Assembly: GCA_964004625.1 (NCBI GenBank)
Contig: CAXFOB010000039.1
Location: 62,001 to 126,000 of the forward strand
Length of the DNA stretch: 64,000 nt
Source of the DNA: GCA-002697625 sp002697625
Lineage (GTDB): Bacteria; Bacteroidota; Bacteroidia; Flavobacteriales; BACL11
Reading direction: 5' to 3'
Shown piece by piece: positions 1-8,910 of this stretch. The translations under genes were made by a program, and so were the position numbers. Below the pieces are notes generated by a model, which saw nothing but the letters and a program-made list of their open reading frames with translations, was not told the DNA's origin and did no database searches. The first letter of the stretch is position 1; the number at the start of each line of letters is the position of its first letter.

Positions 1-247
1 GACTCCAAATTTTGTAAGTAGAAATGTAACAGATACAGGAAAAGGGAAAAGAGTAGGAGAGGACAAATCTCATTTAAGATTAGTATTGAACACCTCTAAA
101 AATCCTATTACTTCTATTGGGTTCAGAATGGGTGAAGAATTTGAAAAAACAAATGGTGACAAGGAGTTTGATATTTGTTATTCAGTTGATGAAAATTATT
201 GGAATGGGACCACTTCATTACAATTAAGATTAAAAGGGATCAAGTAA
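1..247 (+). CDS. recJ: RecJ single-strand DNA exonuclease, C-terminal fragment
   Basis: The window opens inside this gene; the frame begins at base 2 and gives about 81 residues ending in TAA at 245-247. RecJ is a 5'-3' single-strand DNA exonuclease used in recombination and mismatch repair. The visible part matches the C-terminal OB-like domain of RecJ: a HLRLVL strand, then an IGFRMGE strand, and a terminal YWNGTTSLQLRLKGIK stretch typical of the family. The DHH catalytic core lies outside the window. Its stop codon abuts the dnaG stop codon on the opposite strand with no base between them. The assignment rests on this tail only, so it is good but not absolute. Confidence 0.82.
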   Translation, partial: TPNFVSRNVTDTGKGKRVGEDKSHLRLVLNTSKNPITSIGFRMGEEFEKTNGDKEFDICYSVDENYWNGTTSLQLRLKGIK

Positions 248-2155
248 TTAATTAAAGTTTCTTCCTAATAATTTATTTATTATTACAAGACCTTTATTTA
301 GTTTTGTTAATTTAGTAATGAGCTGAATAGAAGGGTCCTCTTCTGTTTTTATTAAATCATTTATTTTCTCAATCTCACTTTTTATAAAAGCTTGTTTTAA
401 ACTCAAGATTGATTTTTCGATAGTAAGTTCTAAGTTTTTAGTCTCATCTCCAGTAAATATTTGATGTAAATCTTCCCATTTTCTACTGATTTCATGTTTT
501 TTACTTACAAAGGAAATCGCTAGTTGTTGTATTTCTGAATTTTCATGTTGCAGAAAATGATTTATTTTAAGACCTTTTTCCTCAGAATCTAATTGAAAAT
601 ATTCCTTGTAAATATTTTGATAAAAGACATTCGAAAAAGTTATGCTGTCCTGATGAAGTTCATCAAAAATATATTCACTAACTTTTATTTTTTCCTCCTC
701 AAATTCAAGTATTTCGTTACCATAATTAAATAATAATCGGAGAATTTCTTTTTCACATTCTTCAAGTAAACTAATCTTTATTGTGGATGTTTTTATTTGC
801 TCCTCTAACTTACTTTGATTGTTGGTGAAATTACTTTTTGTAAATTGTTTTTTCATGCCTTGTAAGAAAATAGAGACTTCTCGTAATAAATCTTCTTCAG
901 AAATATCTAATAAAGAACTGCTAATCTTACAATATTCTGAACGTAATAATCTGTCTGGAATAATAGAAATAGAACGAGCAATATCTTTAATATCTTCTAC
1001 TCTTTTTGCGGGATTATTTTGACTATTTTTGTTTAATAATTCTGTTTTGTATTGAATAAAATCCTTCTCATTATGAGATAGGTAATTAAGATATTCTTCT
1101 TGACTTAATTTTTTAGAGTAAGAGTCTGGGTCTTCTCCATCCGGGAACATTACAATCTTAACATTCATCCCTTCTTTTAGGATTAAATCAATACTTTTAA
1201 AGGAAGCTCTAAGTCCAGCTTCATCCCCATCAAAAAGTAGTGTAATATTTTTTGTAAGTCTTCCGATTAAATTTATTTGGTCTGTACTTAAAGCTGTTCC
1301 AGATGCAGACACAACATTCTCTATTCCAGCTTGATGCATAGATACAACATCTGTATATCCTTCTACAATAAAACAATTGTTCTTTTTACCAATTTCTGAC
1401 TTTGCAAAATATAAACCATATAATACTTTACTCTTATGATATATAGGGTTTTCAGGAGAATTTAGATACTTGGCTTTGTTCTTAGGGTCTAGTGCTCTTC
1501 CTCCAAATCCTAAAACTTTTCCAGAATAATTATGGATAGGAAAAATAACCCTTTCTCTAAATCTGTCAGCAGAACTTTTTTCATTAATAAACGATAATCC
1601 AGATTCTTCTAAAAACTCTTTTTGATAAGACTTTTTTAGAGCTTGTTTGGTTAATGCGTCTTTTTGTTTCGGACTATATCCTAATTGAAATTTCTTGATT
1701 ATGTCTTCCGAAAATCCTCTTTGTTTAAAATAGCTTTGAGCTATCAATTTTCCTTCTTCTGTATTCCAAAGTTGGTCCTGAAAAAATGAATTTGCAAAAG
1801 AACTTATTAAATACACTCCATCTCTTTTATTTTCTCTGTCTATCTGATCAGGAGTAAGTTCTCTCTCCTCAATTTCAATATTGTATTTTGATGCAAGTTC
1901 TTTTAAGGCTTCAGGATAAGATAATCCTCCAATTTCCATTACAAAATTTACAGCATTTCCTCCTTTTCCACATCCAAAACATTTGTATATTCCTTTGGTT
2001 GGAGAAACTGAAAAGGAAGGGGTTTTTTCGTTATGAAAAGGGCAGCATGCCCAATAATTAGTTCCTTTCTTTTTTAAATCAGGTAAGTAAGATCCTACAA
2101 CCTCCTCTATAACAGAACTTTCAAATATTTGATCAATAGTTTTTTTTGGGATCAT
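248..2155 (-). CDS. dnaG: DNA primase DnaG
   Basis: Synthesises RNA primers at the replication fork. The 635 residues show the usual order. First comes a CHC2 zinc finger (C38, H41, C59, C62), then the catalytic core, then a TOPRIM fold near residues 255-335 with the FIVEGYTD glutamate motif and the DGDEAG metal-binding motif. A divergent C-terminal DnaB-interaction region (about 430-635) follows, rich in Lys and Glu. Length is normal for Bacteroidota. The start codon overlaps the stop of the upstream polyprenyl synthase gene by four bases, indicating one transcript and probable translational coupling. The ATG start gives the family's usual N-terminus just before the zinc finger. Confidence 0.97.
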   Translation of the reverse strand: MIPKKTIDQIFESSVIEEVVGSYLPDLKKKGTNYWACCPFHNEKTPSFSVSPTKGIYKCFGCGKGGNAVNFVMEIGGLSYPEALKELASKYNIEIEERELTPDQIDRENKRDGVYLISSFANSFFQDQLWNTEEGKLIAQSYFKQRGFSEDIIKKFQLGYSPKQKDALTKQALKKSYQKEFLEESGLSFINEKSSADRFRERVIFPIHNYSGKVLGFGGRALDPKNKAKYLNSPENPIYHKSKVLYGLYFAKSEIGKKNNCFIVEGYTDVVSMHQAGIENVVSASGTALSTDQINLIGRLTKNITLLFDGDEAGLRASFKSIDLILKEGMNVKIVMFPDGEDPDSYSKKLSQEEYLNYLSHNEKDFIQYKTELLNKNSQNNPAKRVEDIKDIARSISIIPDRLLRSEYCKISSSLLDISEEDLLREVSIFLQGMKKQFTKSNFTNNQSKLEEQIKTSTIKISLLEECEKEILRLLFNYGNEILEFEEEKIKVSEYIFDELHQDSITFSNVFYQNIYKEYFQLDSEEKGLKINHFLQHENSEIQQLAISFVSKKHEISRKWEDLHQIFTGDETKNLELTIEKSILSLKQAFIKSEIEKINDLIKTEEDPSIQLITKLTKLNKGLVIINKLLGRNFN

Positions 2156-3126
2156 CTTTTTCTATTTATTACGTAATCTACTAACTTTTCTAACGATTTT
2201 TTACTCTTATTTTCCGGGAATTCGGATAAGATATCTAATGCCTCCTTTTGATATTCAATCATTACTTTTTCAGCATATTCTAATCCGCCATTCTGCTTAA
2301 CTAAATTAATTAACTCAGCGACTTTTTTATCGTTTTTATAGTGGTTTTTCACTGTATTTATAATATTATTTCTTGTTCTAGCATCTACCTTATTTAAGGT
2401 GTAAATAAGTGGTAAAGTCATCTTTTGTTCTCTTATATCTATTCCGGTTGGCTTCCCAATAAATGTGCTTTGAGTATAATCAAACAAGTCATCTTTTATC
2501 TGAAATGCAATACCTACTTTCTCTCCGAACAAACTTAATTTTTCAACCATACCCTTCTCTATATTCATAGAACTCCCTCCGCAAGCACAACAGCTAGATA
2601 TGAGTACTGCTGTTTTTTTTCTAATAATTTCAAAATAAATTGATTCTTTAATATCTAGTTTTCGAGCCTTTTCAATTTGTAGAAGCTCTCCCTCACTCAT
2701 GTCTTTTACTGCAGAACTCACAATTTTTAACAAATCAAAATCTTCATTTTCTACCGAAAGCAACAATCCTTTAGAAAGTAAGAAATCTCCTACTAAAACT
2801 GCAATTTTATTCTTCCAAAGTGCATTTATCGAAAAAAATCCTCTTCTTAAATTTGCTTCATCTACTACATCATCATGTACTAAAGTTGCAGTATGTAAAA
2901 GTTCAATTAAGGAAGCTGCTCTATAACTTTTATTGTTGATTTGCCCAAACATTTTTGCAGTCAGAAATACAAACATTGGTCTCATTTGTTTTCCTTTTCT
3001 TTTAATAATATAATGCATTATTCTATCTAAAAGAGGAACTTTGCTTTGTAAAGAATTTTTAAATTTCTTTTCAAAAAGAATCATCTCTTGTTTAATAGGA
3101 TGTTTTATTTCGGAAATTATACTCAC
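2152..3126 (-). CDS. Polyprenyl (octaprenyl-type) diphosphate synthase
   Basis: Trans-prenyltransferase that elongates farnesyl or geranylgeranyl diphosphate with isopentenyl diphosphate to make the long isoprenoid tail of menaquinone. Both Asp-rich motifs are intact: the first as HDDVVDEANLRRG (residues about 90-103) and the second as KDDLFDYTQ (about 210). The GKQMRP substrate-binding motif is near residue 45. The chosen start is GTG at 3124-3126: homologues of this family begin about 14 residues before the conserved EM(I/E)LFEKKF segment, which fits GTG and not the internal ATG. The 324-residue length is typical. It overlaps dnaG by four bases. Chain length of the product cannot be read from sequence. 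Confidence 0.92.
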   Translation of the reverse strand: MSIISEIKHPIKQEMILFEKKFKNSLQSKVPLLDRIMHYIIKRKGKQMRPMFVFLTAKMFGQINNKSYRAASLIELLHTATLVHDDVVDEANLRRGFFSINALWKNKIAVLVGDFLLSKGLLLSVENEDFDLLKIVSSAVKDMSEGELLQIEKARKLDIKESIYFEIIRKKTAVLISSCCACGGSSMNIEKGMVEKLSLFGEKVGIAFQIKDDLFDYTQSTFIGKPTGIDIREQKMTLPLIYTLNKVDARTRNNIINTVKNHYKNDKKVAELINLVKQNGGLEYAEKVMIEYQKEALDILSEFPENKSKKSLEKLVDYVINRKR

Positions 3127-3206
3127 TTATTTTTTGTTAAATAGACTAAGCGAATATACAAAGATTTAATCCTGAATTTCTGTGAAAAATGAAATTGTTA
3201 AAAAAT

Positions 3207-4241
3207 TTACTGAAGTTTATTTACCAATTGACCACATGCAGCATCAATATCTTTTCCTTTACTTCTTCTTAGGTTTACAATAATATTTCTATGCTCTAAA
3301 AATTGAATAAACTCTTCTGTGTTTTCATTTGTTGATTTTTCAAAATCTAAACCTTCAACAGAATTGTATTCAATAAGATTTACTTTACAGGGAGATATTC
3401 TACAAAATGAAGCAAGTCTTCTTGCTGCATCTAAATCATCATTTACACCTTTAAATAAAATGTATTCGTAAGTGACCCTATTATTTGTTTGTTCATAAAA
3501 ATAACGAATAGATTTCTTCAAAGAATCTAGATTAATAGAGTCATTAATGGGCATTAATTCTGACCTAACTTCATCAATAGCGGAGTGTAATGAAATAGCC
3601 AAATTAAATTTCACTTTATCATCTGCAAGCTTCATTATTTGTTTTGATAATCCTGCAGTAGACACAGTTATTCTTTTGGGAGAAATCCCCATTCCTTTTA
3701 CAGAAATAATTTTTTCAATTGCTTTTAATAGGCTATTATAATTAAGTAATGGTTCTCCCATACCCATAAAAACAATATTTGTTAAAGGTCTTCCGTGATT
3801 CTTCACAGATTCTTGATTGAGTTTAAATACTTGATCAAATATTTCTCCATGAGTTAGATTTCTACTTAGTTTTAATGTACCCGTTGCGCAAAATGTACAT
3901 GCCAAACTACATCCTATTTGTGAAGAAACACATGCTGTAACCCTTTTTCTGGATGGAATCAAAACACCTTCAATTAATTTGTCATCATGAAGTTTAAGAC
4001 TGTATTTTATTGTCCCATCAGAAGAAGTAAATTCTTTATCTATTACAGCAGCTTTTAAGTCAAATGAATTTTTTAATAACTCTCGTAATTCTTTTGATAG
4101 AGAGGTCATCTGGTCAAAAGAATTCGCTCCTTTTTTCCATAACCATTCCTGTAACTGTTTTAACCTAAACTTTTGTAAGTTATTATCAGAGAAAAATTGT
4201 TCTAATTCTTCTTGAGAAATATTTCTAATATCTTTCTTCAT
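3207..4241 (-). CDS. rlmN: 23S rRNA/tRNA adenine-C2 methyltransferase RlmN
   Basis: Radical SAM enzyme that methylates C2 of A2503 in 23S rRNA and A37 in some tRNAs, supporting translational fidelity. The radical SAM cluster motif is CSLACTFC (C111, C115, C118). The second-half Cys of the ping-pong methyl transfer mechanism is in the terminal AACGQL motif (C336). C118 and C336 match the two essential catalytic Cys of the family. The length of 344 residues is normal. It is divergent from the amidohydrolase gene, and a TATCTTTG -7 element lies 8 bases upstream of its ATG. Confidence 0.96.
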   Translation of the reverse strand: MKKDIRNISQEELEQFFSDNNLQKFRLKQLQEWLWKKGANSFDQMTSLSKELRELLKNSFDLKAAVIDKEFTSSDGTIKYSLKLHDDKLIEGVLIPSRKRVTACVSSQIGCSLACTFCATGTLKLSRNLTHGEIFDQVFKLNQESVKNHGRPLTNIVFMGMGEPLLNYNSLLKAIEKIISVKGMGISPKRITVSTAGLSKQIMKLADDKVKFNLAISLHSAIDEVRSELMPINDSINLDSLKKSIRYFYEQTNNRVTYEYILFKGVNDDLDAARRLASFCRISPCKVNLIEYNSVEGLDFEKSTNENTEEFIQFLEHRNIIVNLRRSKGKDIDAACGQLVNKLQ

Positions 4242-4249
4242 ATTTGCGA

Positions 4250-4280
4250 CAAAGATAGTAATTCAATTTCCTTACTTTTG
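4250..4280. promoter_or_regulatory. Divergent -7 elements for rlmN and the amidohydrolase
   Basis: The 43-base intergenic region has a TATCTTTG element on the minus strand (4250-4257) for rlmN and TACTTTTG on the plus strand (4273-4280) for the amidohydrolase. Both match the Bacteroidota sigma-ABfr -7 consensus TAnnTTTG. No -33 TTG lies at 17-23 bases: the closest for the plus promoter is at 4244-4246, 26 bases away. The plus element ends only four bases before the ATG, so its mRNA would be leaderless or nearly so. Confidence 0.6.
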
Positions 4281-4284
4281 TAAG

Positions 4285-5397
4285 ATGAGATATTTATCTG
4301 CAAATTATATATTCCCCTTGCATATAAATCCAATCAAAGAAGGGGTAGTCCAAATATCTGAAAAAGGAGAAATAGTTAATATTTTTGAGAGCAGAACAAA
4401 AGCTCCTAAACAGAAACTAGAAATATTTGAGGGTGTTTTGTGCCCTGGTTTTGTAAATGTACATTGTCATTTAGAACTCTCACATCTAAAAGGGCTTCTC
4501 CTACAGAAAACAGGACTAGTTGATTTTATTTCTAAAGTACCAGAGAAAAGAAATCTAGAAATAGATGATATAAAAAGAGCAATAATAGATGCAGATTCTA
4601 CAATGCAAAAAAATGGTATAGTTGCTGTCGGAGACATATCTAATACCAACCACTCATTTTTTATAAAAGAAGAAAGTAAAATAGTGTACCATACATTTGT
4701 GGAATTGTTCTCTGTAAATAAGGATAAAGCAGAAATAGTTTTTAATAAAGGAATGGATTTATTAAACAATTGCCCTAATCCCAGATCGATAACTCCTCAC
4801 GCTACTTATTCGGTTTCAGAAAAATTATTTTCATTATTAAAAGAAAAGAATAATGGAGAAATCGTTTGTATTCATAATCAGGAAACTAAATCTGAAGATG
4901 AATTATTTAGAAATGGAAGTGGAGAGTTGTATGAGTTTATAAAACAATTTGGAGATCTAAATCAAACTGGAATTTCAGCACTGCAAACGTCTTTATTGCA
5001 AATGTCAAAACAATCTAAAATAATTTTAGTTCATAATACATTTACTTCTAAAAAAGATGTAAAATGGACAAAAGAAAATAATTATGATACTTATTGGTGC
5101 ACTTGTCCTAAAGCGAATTTATATATTGAAAATAGTTTGCCAGATTACTCTATTTTTGATACAGATACACTTTGTGTTGGGACGGATAGTTTGGCTTCTA
5201 ATAATTCTCTTTCTATTTTAGAGGAGTTGAAAGTCCTAAAAGAGAATTCAGATTTTGATTTGAATACTCTCTTAAAAATTGCATGTAAAAATGGAGCAGA
5301 AGCTTTAGGTTTTGAAAATTTAGGAACTTTTGAAAAAGGAAAAATTCCTGGATTGAATTTGATAAATAATTTAGATTCTGTTAGTGTTATTGCATAA
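4285..5397 (+). CDS. Amidohydrolase of the Atz/Trz (SAH/aminofutalosine deaminase-like) type
   Basis: Metal-dependent hydrolase of the amidohydrolase superfamily, 370 residues, with no signal peptide and so cytosolic. All metal and catalytic positions of the deaminase subgroup are visible: HCHLELSHL (HxH) near residue 60, a His in CIHNQET, a His in ILVHNTF and the Asp in VGTDSLASN near residue 300. The C-terminus returns to the small composite beta domain (LGTFEKGKIPGLNLI). Substrate is unknown. Relatives deaminate S-adenosylhomocysteine, aminofutalosine or guanine-like compounds, and no neighbour favours one of these. It converges on ispD with an 11-base overlap. Confidence 0.8.
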   Translation: MRYLSANYIFPLHINPIKEGVVQISEKGEIVNIFESRTKAPKQKLEIFEGVLCPGFVNVHCHLELSHLKGLLLQKTGLVDFISKVPEKRNLEIDDIKRAIIDADSTMQKNGIVAVGDISNTNHSFFIKEESKIVYHTFVELFSVNKDKAEIVFNKGMDLLNNCPNPRSITPHATYSVSEKLFSLLKEKNNGEIVCIHNQETKSEDELFRNGSGELYEFIKQFGDLNQTGISALQTSLLQMSKQSKIILVHNTFTSKKDVKWTKENNYDTYWCTCPKANLYIENSLPDYSIFDTDTLCVGTDSLASNNSLSILEELKVLKENSDFDLNTLLKIACKNGAEALGFENLGTFEKGKIPGLNLINNLDSVSVIA

Positions 5398-6040
5398 AAA
5401 TATAGGCAATTTTTAAATCTTCTTCAGTTGTAATTTTAAGATTTTTTTCTTCACCTATTAAAGAATTTATTTTTCCTCTATACGCCTCAAATACAGAGGC
5501 ATCATCTGTTAACTCTTCAGAGTATTTTTGAGAATATGCTTCCTTTATATCTGAACTTAAAAAGCATTGAGGAGTCTGAACTTTAAATAAATTAGATCTG
5601 TTTACGTGTGTAGATGTATCTCCGTCAACTTTACGAATAGAATCGGTTACAGGAATAATAGGGAGCACTCCAATTCCTTCTTTAACTTCTTTCACTAAAG
5701 AGTTTATTAAATTTTCAGAAACAAGAGGCCTAACCCCATCATGTATCGCTACTATTGATTGGTGGTCTATCTCATCTAATCCATTTCTTACAGACTGAAA
5801 TCGAGTTGATCCTCCTTCAGTAATTTTATGTGGAATGGTAAAGTTATATTTCTCACATATCTCATTCCATAGTTTAGTCTGTTCTTTTGGAAGTACTAAA
5901 ATTACATCATCAAAATTAATAAACTTCTCAATAGTATGAATTAAAATTGGCTTGTCGTGTAGTAGCAAAAACTGTTTAGGAATTTCAGAATTCATTCTGA
6001 GCCCTTTTCCTCCAGCAACAATAATAGCTACTTTTTTCAT
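5387..6040 (-). CDS. ispD: 2-C-methyl-D-erythritol 4-phosphate cytidylyltransferase IspD
   Basis: Third step of the MEP isoprenoid pathway: CTP plus MEP gives CDP-ME. The 217-residue protein has the nucleotide-binding N-terminus VAGGKGLRMNSEIPKQF (residues 8-24), in which the Gly-rich loop, the Arg and the PKQF Lys are the conserved CTP contacts. It also has the DGVRPLV motif near residue 105 and a conserved Thr/Asp-rich C-terminus (EELTDDASVFE). It is last in a minus-strand run after queA, two bases apart. Isoprenoid supply links it to uppP and the polyprenyl synthase in the same window. Confidence 0.95.
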   Translation of the reverse strand: MKKVAIIVAGGKGLRMNSEIPKQFLLLHDKPILIHTIEKFINFDDVILVLPKEQTKLWNEICEKYNFTIPHKITEGGSTRFQSVRNGLDEIDHQSIVAIHDGVRPLVSENLINSLVKEVKEGIGVLPIIPVTDSIRKVDGDTSTHVNRSNLFKVQTPQCFLSSDIKEAYSQKYSEELTDDASVFEAYRGKINSLIGEEKNLKITTEEDLKIAYIFMQ

Positions 6041-6042
6041 TT

Positions 6043-7101
6043 TTAAGGTAAAATTAACATCGCGTCTCCAAAAGTATGGAACTTGTATTTTTTCTTCACA
6101 GCTTCTTTATAGGCTTTCATTACAAAATCATACCCTCCAAAAGAAGCAACATGCATCATAAGAGTAGATTTTGGTAGATGAAAATTTGAAATCATACAGT
6201 TTGCTACTTGAAAATTGTAAGGAGGAAAAATAAATTTATTTGTCCATCCCTTAAAAGGAATTACCATGTTATTTGTTGTATTAGAACTTTCGATAACCCG
6301 GTTTACTGTTGTCCCAACCGCACATATTTTCTTCTCTTTTTCTTTAGCTTTGTTTATAATACCAGCATCTTTTTCAGATATATTAATTTCTTCCGAATCC
6401 ATTTTATGTTTAGACAAATCTTCTACTTCGATAGATCGGAAAGTTCCTAAACCAACATGAAGAGTTACTTCAGCAAGATTCATGCCTTTTATTTCCATTC
6501 TTTTCATCAATTGCTTACTAAAATGAAGTCCAGCAGTTGGAGCTGCAACAGACCCGCTCTCTTTTGCAAAAATTGTTTGATATCTTTCATCATCCTTTTC
6601 AGTAGGCTCTCTTTTTATAAACTTTGGTAGTGGAGTTTGACCTAAAAAATCTAATGTCTCTTGAAATTCGTCATGTGTTCCGTCAAATAGAAATCTTAGA
6701 GTCCTTCCTCTAGAAGTAGTATTGTCAATAACTTCAGCAATTAATTCGTCATTTTCACCAAAATATAATTTGTTCCCAATTCGGATTTTACGAGCAGGGT
6801 CAACCAACACATCCCAAAGTCTATTATCTCTATTTAACTCTCTGAGTAAAAACACCTCTATCCTTGCTCCTGTTTTTTCTTTATTCCCATACATTCTAGC
6901 AGGAAATACTTTAGTATTATTAAAAACCATCACATCTTCTTCATCAAAATAATCTATAAGGTTTTTAAATAATTTATGTTCAATTTCTCCTGTACTTTTA
7001 TGTAAAACCATTAATTTAGATTCGTCTCTTTGTTCGTTTGGAGATTGGGGTATTAACTTTTGTGGCACGTCAAATTGGAAGTGTGATAATTTAAATCTCA
7101 T
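6043..7101 (-). CDS. queA: S-adenosylmethionine:tRNA ribosyltransferase-isomerase QueA
   Basis: Transfers the ribosyl group of SAM to preQ1-modified tRNA to make epoxyqueuosine. The 352-residue protein shows the family landmarks VFNNTKVFPARM (about 60-72), the GSVAAPTAGLHF block (about 183-195), the LHVGLGTFRSI block and the NFHLPKST(L)MM block near the C-terminus. It lies between truB and ispD in a minus-strand run, but has its own promoter in the 61-base gap upstream. Together with the possible queD remnant near 12.7 kb, it is the only queuosine gene visible here. Confidence 0.96.
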   Translation of the reverse strand: MRFKLSHFQFDVPQKLIPQSPNEQRDESKLMVLHKSTGEIEHKLFKNLIDYFDEEDVMVFNNTKVFPARMYGNKEKTGARIEVFLLRELNRDNRLWDVLVDPARKIRIGNKLYFGENDELIAEVIDNTTSRGRTLRFLFDGTHDEFQETLDFLGQTPLPKFIKREPTEKDDERYQTIFAKESGSVAAPTAGLHFSKQLMKRMEIKGMNLAEVTLHVGLGTFRSIEVEDLSKHKMDSEEINISEKDAGIINKAKEKEKKICAVGTTVNRVIESSNTTNNMVIPFKGWTNKFIFPPYNFQVANCMISNFHLPKSTLMMHVASFGGYDFVMKAYKEAVKKKYKFHTFGDAMLILP

Positions 7102-7123
7102 ATACTTTTTTTAAAATAGTTTG

Positions 7124-7154
7124 CAAATATACATTCTGAAAAAGCGGAAGTCAA
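7124..7154 (-). promoter_or_regulatory. queA promoter (TTG-N20-TATATTTG)
   Basis: On the minus strand a TTG (7152-7154) is followed after 20 bases by TATATTTG (7124-7131), matching both halves of the Bacteroidota housekeeping promoter. The -7 element ends 22 bases before the queA ATG. This is one of the best two-part matches in the window. Confidence 0.7.
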
Positions 7155-7162
7155 GTAAAAAG

Positions 7163-7876
7163 CTATTTAAGAATATCTGCCCGGAAGGATTCTATAGAAT
7201 AAGCCTCTTTTAAATCAAACTCTCCAATTTTCTCTCTTCTTAATGAGGAAAGATGAGCCCCACTTTTTAGAGCCAAACCAAAGTCAAAAGCAAGAGACCT
7301 AATATATGTTCCTTTACTACAAACAACACTAAATTGTATTTTAGGCATACTAATGTTTGTAATCTTAAATTTTTCTATTTCAACTTCTCTAGGTTTTATT
7401 TCTATAATACTTCCCTCTCTTGCATGTTGATACAATCTTTTCCCCTCTCTTTTTAAAGCTGAAAAAATAGGAGGTTTCTGCATAATTTGACCTTCAAAAA
7501 TTTTACAAGTTGAATGTAATAACTCATCAGTAATATGTGATGTTTTAAAAGTCATATCTACCTCTGTTTCCTTGTCGTAGGAAGGGGTAGTTTCTCCTAA
7601 AGTTATTTCTCCGGTATACACTTTTTTTTCTGCCTGTATTTCATCAATTTTTTTTGTGAATTTGCCTGTGCAAATAATTAATAACCCATCTGCTAATGGG
7701 TCTAAAGTTCCGGCATGACCCACTTTAATTTTTTTGATTTTTTTAGCAGACTTAACAATGTTTCTAACTTTTTTAACAACATCAAAGGAAGACCAAGTTA
7801 TTGGTTTGTTAAAAAGTAAAACCGTGCCGTCTAAGAAATTTGTCTCTGAGGAAATAGCAACATTCGGTTTAAGCAT
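7163..7876 (-). CDS. truB: tRNA pseudouridine-55 synthase TruB
   Basis: Makes pseudouridine at position 55 of the tRNA T-arm. The catalytic Asp is in the motif GHAGTLDPLADG (D59, counted from the start chosen here), and the KPITWSSFDVV motif lies before it. The frame is open further upstream to a GTG at 7906, but the ATG at 7874-7876 is preferred. It gives a normal N-terminus (237 residues) and reduces the overlap with the uppP stop codon to eight bases. Member of the ftsX-DUF3098-uppP-truB-queA-ispD run, an order I recognise from other Bacteroidota. Confidence 0.95.
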   Translation of the reverse strand: MLKPNVAISSETNFLDGTVLLFNKPITWSSFDVVKKVRNIVKSAKKIKKIKVGHAGTLDPLADGLLIICTGKFTKKIDEIQAEKKVYTGEITLGETTPSYDKETEVDMTFKTSHITDELLHSTCKIFEGQIMQKPPIFSALKREGKRLYQHAREGSIIEIKPREVEIEKFKITNISMPKIQFSVVCSKGTYIRSLAFDFGLALKSGAHLSSLRREKIGEFDLKEAYSIESFRADILK

Positions 7877-8663
7877 ATATATTAGAGTATAAAATAATGG
7901 AAACACCTACGAATACACAGTAAAATGAAAAATATTTCAATTTACTATTTTTAACTATTTTAATCATCAATTTACAAGCCATAATACCAATCATAAATGC
8001 AGAAATAAAGCCAAAAAGTAAAGGTAAACTTTCGTTAGAGGTAAGGCATAAATCTGCTGAAAATATATCCTTAAACATCTTCCCTAAAATTAGAGGAACA
8101 ACCATTAAAAACGAAAATCGGGCTGATTTTTCTTTGTCAACTCCTAACAAAACAGAAGTAGAAATAGTTGCTCCCGATCTGGAAATACCAGGGAGGATAG
8201 CAATAGCTTGAGAAATTCCAATTATAATTGAATGAAAGAAGCTAACTTGCTTATCTGTAGATTTTGATTTGTCAGCAAAATATAATAACAGAGCAGTAAT
8301 TATAAGCATTGTTCCAACAAATGATAAATTACAATCAAAGAAGGATTCTATCGTTTCTTCCCAAACTAAGCCCATTATAACTGCTGGAATCATAGATAAT
8401 ATGATTTTTAAAGAAAAATAGACATCACTTTTTTCACCAGAGAATAGACCTTTAATTATCTTTACAATATCTTCCCAGAAAATATAAATTGTACTCAAGG
8501 CAGTTGCTGCGTGCAAAACAACAGTCATCAACATACTTTGTTTACCTATGTTTTCATCAGACAATATACATTTTACAATTTCAAGATGACCACTACTACT
8601 TACAGGTAAGAATTCTGTGAGACCCTGTACTATTCCAAGAATAATTGCATGAAGAATCTCCAT
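7869..8663 (-). CDS. uppP: Undecaprenyl-diphosphatase UppP (BacA)
   Basis: Integral membrane phosphatase that recycles undecaprenyl diphosphate to the monophosphate carrier for peptidoglycan synthesis; overexpression of the family gives bacitracin resistance. The 264 residues show both signature blocks: GLTEFLPVSSSGHLEI (residues 14-29), carrying the catalytic Glu and the Ser-rich loop, and PGISRSGATIS (about 160-170), carrying the conserved Arg. Some seven to eight hydrophobic helices are evident. Three bases separate its start from the DUF3098 stop, so the two are co-transcribed. Confidence 0.96.
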   Translation of the reverse strand: MEILHAIILGIVQGLTEFLPVSSSGHLEIVKCILSDENIGKQSMLMTVVLHAATALSTIYIFWEDIVKIIKGLFSGEKSDVYFSLKIILSMIPAVIMGLVWEETIESFFDCNLSFVGTMLIITALLLYFADKSKSTDKQVSFFHSIIIGISQAIAILPGISRSGATISTSVLLGVDKEKSARFSFLMVVPLILGKMFKDIFSADLCLTSNESLPLLFGFISAFMIGIMACKLMIKIVKNSKLKYFSFYCVFVGVSIILYSNIYA

Positions 8664-8666
8664 TAA

Positions 8667-8906
8667 TTAGTTTTCTTTTTTGGAGTAAAGAATAGCAAAT
8701 ATATTTAAAATAAATCCGCTTACAATTAGAATAGGAGCAAGTGTAATTCTCTGGAAATTAAACATTTCTTTATTATGAATAGTAGGGTCTTCTGTCCCCC
8801 CCCCCTGCATAAAGAATAATCCAATAATTATAAATAAAACACCTATTCCTAATAAAATATAATTGTGTTTTGTGAATGCAAATTTTGTGTTAGTATTTTC
8901 TCTCAT
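8667..8906 (-). CDS. DUF3098 small two-helix membrane protein
   Basis: A 79-residue protein with two transmembrane helices (about residues 17-33 and 54-73) and a conserved GGGTEDP linker, the profile of DUF3098, which in Bacteroidota sits between ftsX and uppP. Function is unknown; the neighbours suggest a role in envelope or division. The frame is open up to 8933, but the ATG at 8904-8906 clears the ftsX stop by four bases and gives the usual short polar N-terminus. The three linker glycines are all GGG, and with the preceding CAG they form a run of ten G on the coding strand (8796-8805), odd in a genome that prefers GGA. Confidence 0.88.
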   Translation of the reverse strand: MRENTNTKFAFTKHNYILLGIGVLFIIIGLFFMQGGGTEDPTIHNKEMFNFQRITLAPILIVSGFILNIFAILYSKKEN

Positions 8907-8910
8907 AATT

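Noticed and set aside
819..1022. Plus-strand open frame inside dnaG
   Set aside because: It lies wholly within a well-supported gene on the other strand, shows no motif and is explained by AT-rich codon bias.
4285..5397. Naming the cytosolic amidohydrolase as aminofutalosine deaminase (menaquinone pathway)
   Set aside because: The metal ligands fit the subgroup, but no other futalosine-pathway gene is in the window, so the substrate cannot be claimed.
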